A stretch of DNA of 64,000 nt from Adineta steineri. Taxonomy: Eukaryota > Rotifera > Eurotatoria > Adinetida > Adinetidae. Both the position numbers and the translations under genes were made by a program. A model generated the notes under the pieces. It was not told the DNA's origin. It saw only the letters and a program-made list of their open reading frames with translations, and searched no databases. The stretch lies in the NCBI GenBank assembly GCA_905250115.1, contig CAJNOI010000198.1:89185-153184 (forward strand), given 5' to 3'. Shown one piece after another: positions 61,438-64,000 of the stretch (its first letter is position 1; each line of letters opens with the position of its first letter).

Positions 61438-62081
61438 TTATAGTTTTTCGAACTTCGTTGAATCCGTATGATTTAAATCGTGAATTGATGGAGTAATTGT
61501 CGTTTCATTTTTATCTTGTGATTGCGAAGTAATATTATTATTATCTTTTTTTGTTTCAGAAATCACGTTATATTGCGGCGGTGATTCTTCGTTAGTAGTT
61601 AAATTCTGTAGAGAATTATAAGGAATTATAGATACATTATTATTATATTGATCGATAGATGCTAACAAAAAAAAAATAAAAGAGAATATTAAATTCTTTT
61701 CTTTTATATATCCAATATATTTCCTTACCTGTATCTTGTGCATTTCGTTTTTTTCTATATCGATAAATACAGAATGTAGTTAAACATAATATAACAACAA
61801 ATACAATTGGAATAATAATTACCAATGGTCTAAAATATTAAATGAATTTTTTATTGTTAGTATTATTTAATAAAGATATATATATATATTTATTAATCTT
61901 ACATTAATATTTTTGCTTCGTCATTGAATGATGGATGTCTTAAAGGTGATCGATCATTACTATCAAATGGTAGTTGATGATTAGAATCATGTTCATCAGA
62001 TTCAGAAGACATATTCTTTCTTTTTAAATTTGAAAATACATCGTGAAAAATTTCTTGGCTTTTATATGCGAGATTATGCAT
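61438..62081 (-). CDS. Single-pass membrane protein with cytosolic PPxY motif
   Basis: Three exons (61903-62081, 61739-61829, 61438-61661), about 164 residues. An acidic/Ser-rich N-terminus (SSESDEHDSNHQLPFDS) without a signal peptide precedes a transmembrane segment (PLVIIIPIVFVVILCLTTFCIY) and a basic stop-transfer RYRKKRN. The tail contains SPPQYNVIS, a PPxY motif. Layout resembles the neighbouring Shisa-like gene's membrane-proximal half, but there is no cysteine-rich ectodomain, so they may be distant paralogues or unrelated. An additional 5' exon with a signal peptide cannot be excluded. Confidence 0.6.
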
Positions 62082-62185
62082 AGTTGTACTTTACTCGGAT
62101 AAGATGTGTTCCTTTAAAGTGTGATGAGGTCGTATGAATAGATTGTAAGAAAAAATTATACTTAACTACCTTATATTTTTATGTC

Positions 62186-62216
<31 letters not shown>

Positions 62217-64000
62217 ATTTCGTATTATGTTTTTTTTCTTTTTCTATGTGGAATAGTCATGAATATATATGTATACAAAACATCCACTATTCGTTTAATA
62301 AAACAATGATAGTATTTCTTTACATTTTTAAATAGAAGAAAATTTAATTATTTCGTTTACTGGAAAAATAATATTAAAAGGTTAATTATTTTCGCCTTGA
62401 TAACTTGTTATTTAAATCAGATAATTAATTACAAATATAACTGAAATGTACTTTTAACAGTTCCTATAATAATTTATCAAAATAGTATTTAGTTGTGAGT
62501 AAATATAAAAAAAGGTAGAACTCATAGAGAATGTAAATAAATCTAAAGTACATTTATGATTTTTTTCGTTCTATAGAACGAAAGGACCTATTGACAAAAA
62601 TAGGATGTAGGATGGCACAATATGCTTTTGATGAAGTATAAAAACAAAAAAGGACATTATAATTTGAATAAACTACTTCTTTTTTTTCTTCTATGTATAT
62701 TGATTGTTACACACCCTACAATTAAATGGATGAAATATTGATTCAATTGTAACATTTATTTGAAAATGATGAAATATATCATTGATTAACATTATTTTTG
62801 ATTAAACTTATGAAAAAATATTAACAAATTCGTTGATTACAAGAAATTCTCAAGAGACATAATAACATCGATGAATACAATGGAAGAATGAACATTATAT
62901 TCTTAATATATCATTGAATCTCATTCGATTGTCTAAAACTATAACAAAGTCATAGTATCAAAATATAATAAAAAAATATCTATATCGAACATAGAAAGTT
63001 AAAATTATTTTCAGTCCTTTGTCAGTCAAGAATTTCCGTTGCCATCTAACTACTTCGGTAGATAAAAGAATTTTTTTATTCATTTGTTTAAAAATCATGA
63101 GATTCTATTTATGATCAAAGAAATTTAATGATATAATTACTAAAACGAGTTTTCTTTGTTGATTGTAACCTACAAAAAAGAAAAAAGATGAATATACTTA
63201 TGAATCGTTAGTCATTAGTAGTTGTTTATTTTATTACAAAGACAAAAGTAATTCAGACAGAATTCTTATTTTTTTATGCGTACTTTGTTGAGAAGTATTT
63301 CAAATTAATTTCTTAGTTGAACAAGTATAATTTCTGATCTCATAAGTTCTTTTCTTTTTATAATATCATGCTCAAAACATTGTCAAGAATCTGTTCTCTT
63401 CTCTGGAGCTCTTTCTTTTCTTCTTTTTTTTGTCTATCAGTTCATTAATCATTCTATAGTATGTTCTTTTTCTTGTCTATCTAAATTGTTAGTACACATT
63501 GGTTTTTCTTATGTCAATTAAAAAAAGAAAACAAAATGACCTTGGCTTATATACTTTCTTCTTTCTGTATCTAATGCTAAAGATAGTACTAAATAATTGT
63601 CTTTAATTAAGAATTTATTGTTCGTAATAATTTTTCAGCAATGTTTGCTGTTTATGTTACTCGAGAAAAAAAAGAATCTTTAAATAAAACATCAAATATC
63701 ATTCGATGATAATTATTTTTCAGTAAGTAATTATTATTTTTTCTTGTTTAGAAAAATAATCCAAAATTAATTTTTCTATAAATATTCTAGTTCGTTATAG
63801 CAACAATGTTTATTTTTGTTATAAATCTGCTTAGAGAAAATGACTGAAGTCATTAAGTCTATTCCATAGTACATAAGAATAAGAAAAATCGTCCCTTTTT
63901 ACCTTTAAGTAAAGGATCGTACGTCATATAAGATAGTCTTGTTATTTTATTTGTACTTCGAAATACTAAACATAAATTCTCGACTATCCTATATATACAG
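62082..64000. other. AT-rich right end, no gene recognised
   Basis: No ORF of note and no RNA gene seen. Contains the CT microsatellite and many poly-T and poly-A runs. Confidence 0.4.
62187..62212. repeat. (CT)13 microsatellite
   Basis: Perfect CT dinucleotide tract of about 26 bp, about 105 bp upstream of the ATG of the PPxY membrane-protein gene. Confidence 0.9.

Noticed and set aside
1-64000. tRNA, rRNA, CRISPR or viral sequences
   Set aside because: I scanned for T-loop-like GGTTCGA motifs, regular repeat-spacer arrays and retroviral/polymerase motifs and saw none.

Overview
The window is nuclear DNA of an animal. It is AT-rich, and its genes are broken by many short GT-AG introns of about 50-80 bp. 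Diagnostic genes include a Caudal/Cdx homeobox, a three-repeat animal Myb, SIRT6, myosin VII, Integrator subunit 2 and pirin. Compactness, codon preference (CGA/CGT Arg, TCA Ser) and probable trans-splice acceptors just upstream of ATGs suggest a rotifer, most likely a bdelloid. That assignment is inference; no rRNA or mitochondrial marker is present. Two runs of exactly 100 N are assembly gaps.

Layout. 1-0.8 kb: first exon of an AT-hook protein (-). 1.8-6.5 kb: EFCAB6-like multi-EF-hand protein (+). 7.0-9.4 kb: MYB (+). 9.8-11.9 kb: one gene encoding a SIRT6 deacylase fused in frame to a phosphomevalonate kinase (+), followed 88 bp later by SH3BP5-like (+), probably one operon. 15.7-17.2 kb: Cdx (+). 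17.8-21.1 kb: MARF1-like protein with eight LOTUS domains and no visible NYN nuclease (+). 21.8-31.2 kb: myosin VII (-) with a duplicated terminal coding exon. 31.8-34.8 kb: PDSS1 with a complete NECAP gene in its first intron on the same strand, then ACOT13 starting directly at a splice acceptor (+). 37.8-43.9 kb: ANKAR (+). 44.0-49.3 kb: INTS2 (-). 49.8-51.1 kb: RGG-rich mRNA-export adaptor with a UAP56-binding motif (-). 52.2-53.3 kb: pirin (+). 53.6-54.8 kb: unrecognised tail-anchored protein (+). 55.1-55.6 kb: candidate BH3-only protein (-). 59.2-62.1 kb: two small single-pass membrane proteins with PPxY motifs, one Shisa-like (-). The rest is AT-rich non-coding DNA.

The most notable item is the SIRT6-PMVK fusion, which joins a nuclear NAD-dependent deacylase to a mevalonate-pathway kinase inside one uninterrupted exon. 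Other points of interest are the nested NECAP/PDSS1 arrangement, the duplicated myosin VII last exon with mostly silent differences, the BIM-like BH3 candidate, and a set of tiny hAT-type MITEs in unusually long introns, three of them with 8-bp target-site duplications that can be read directly (two perfect, one 7/8).
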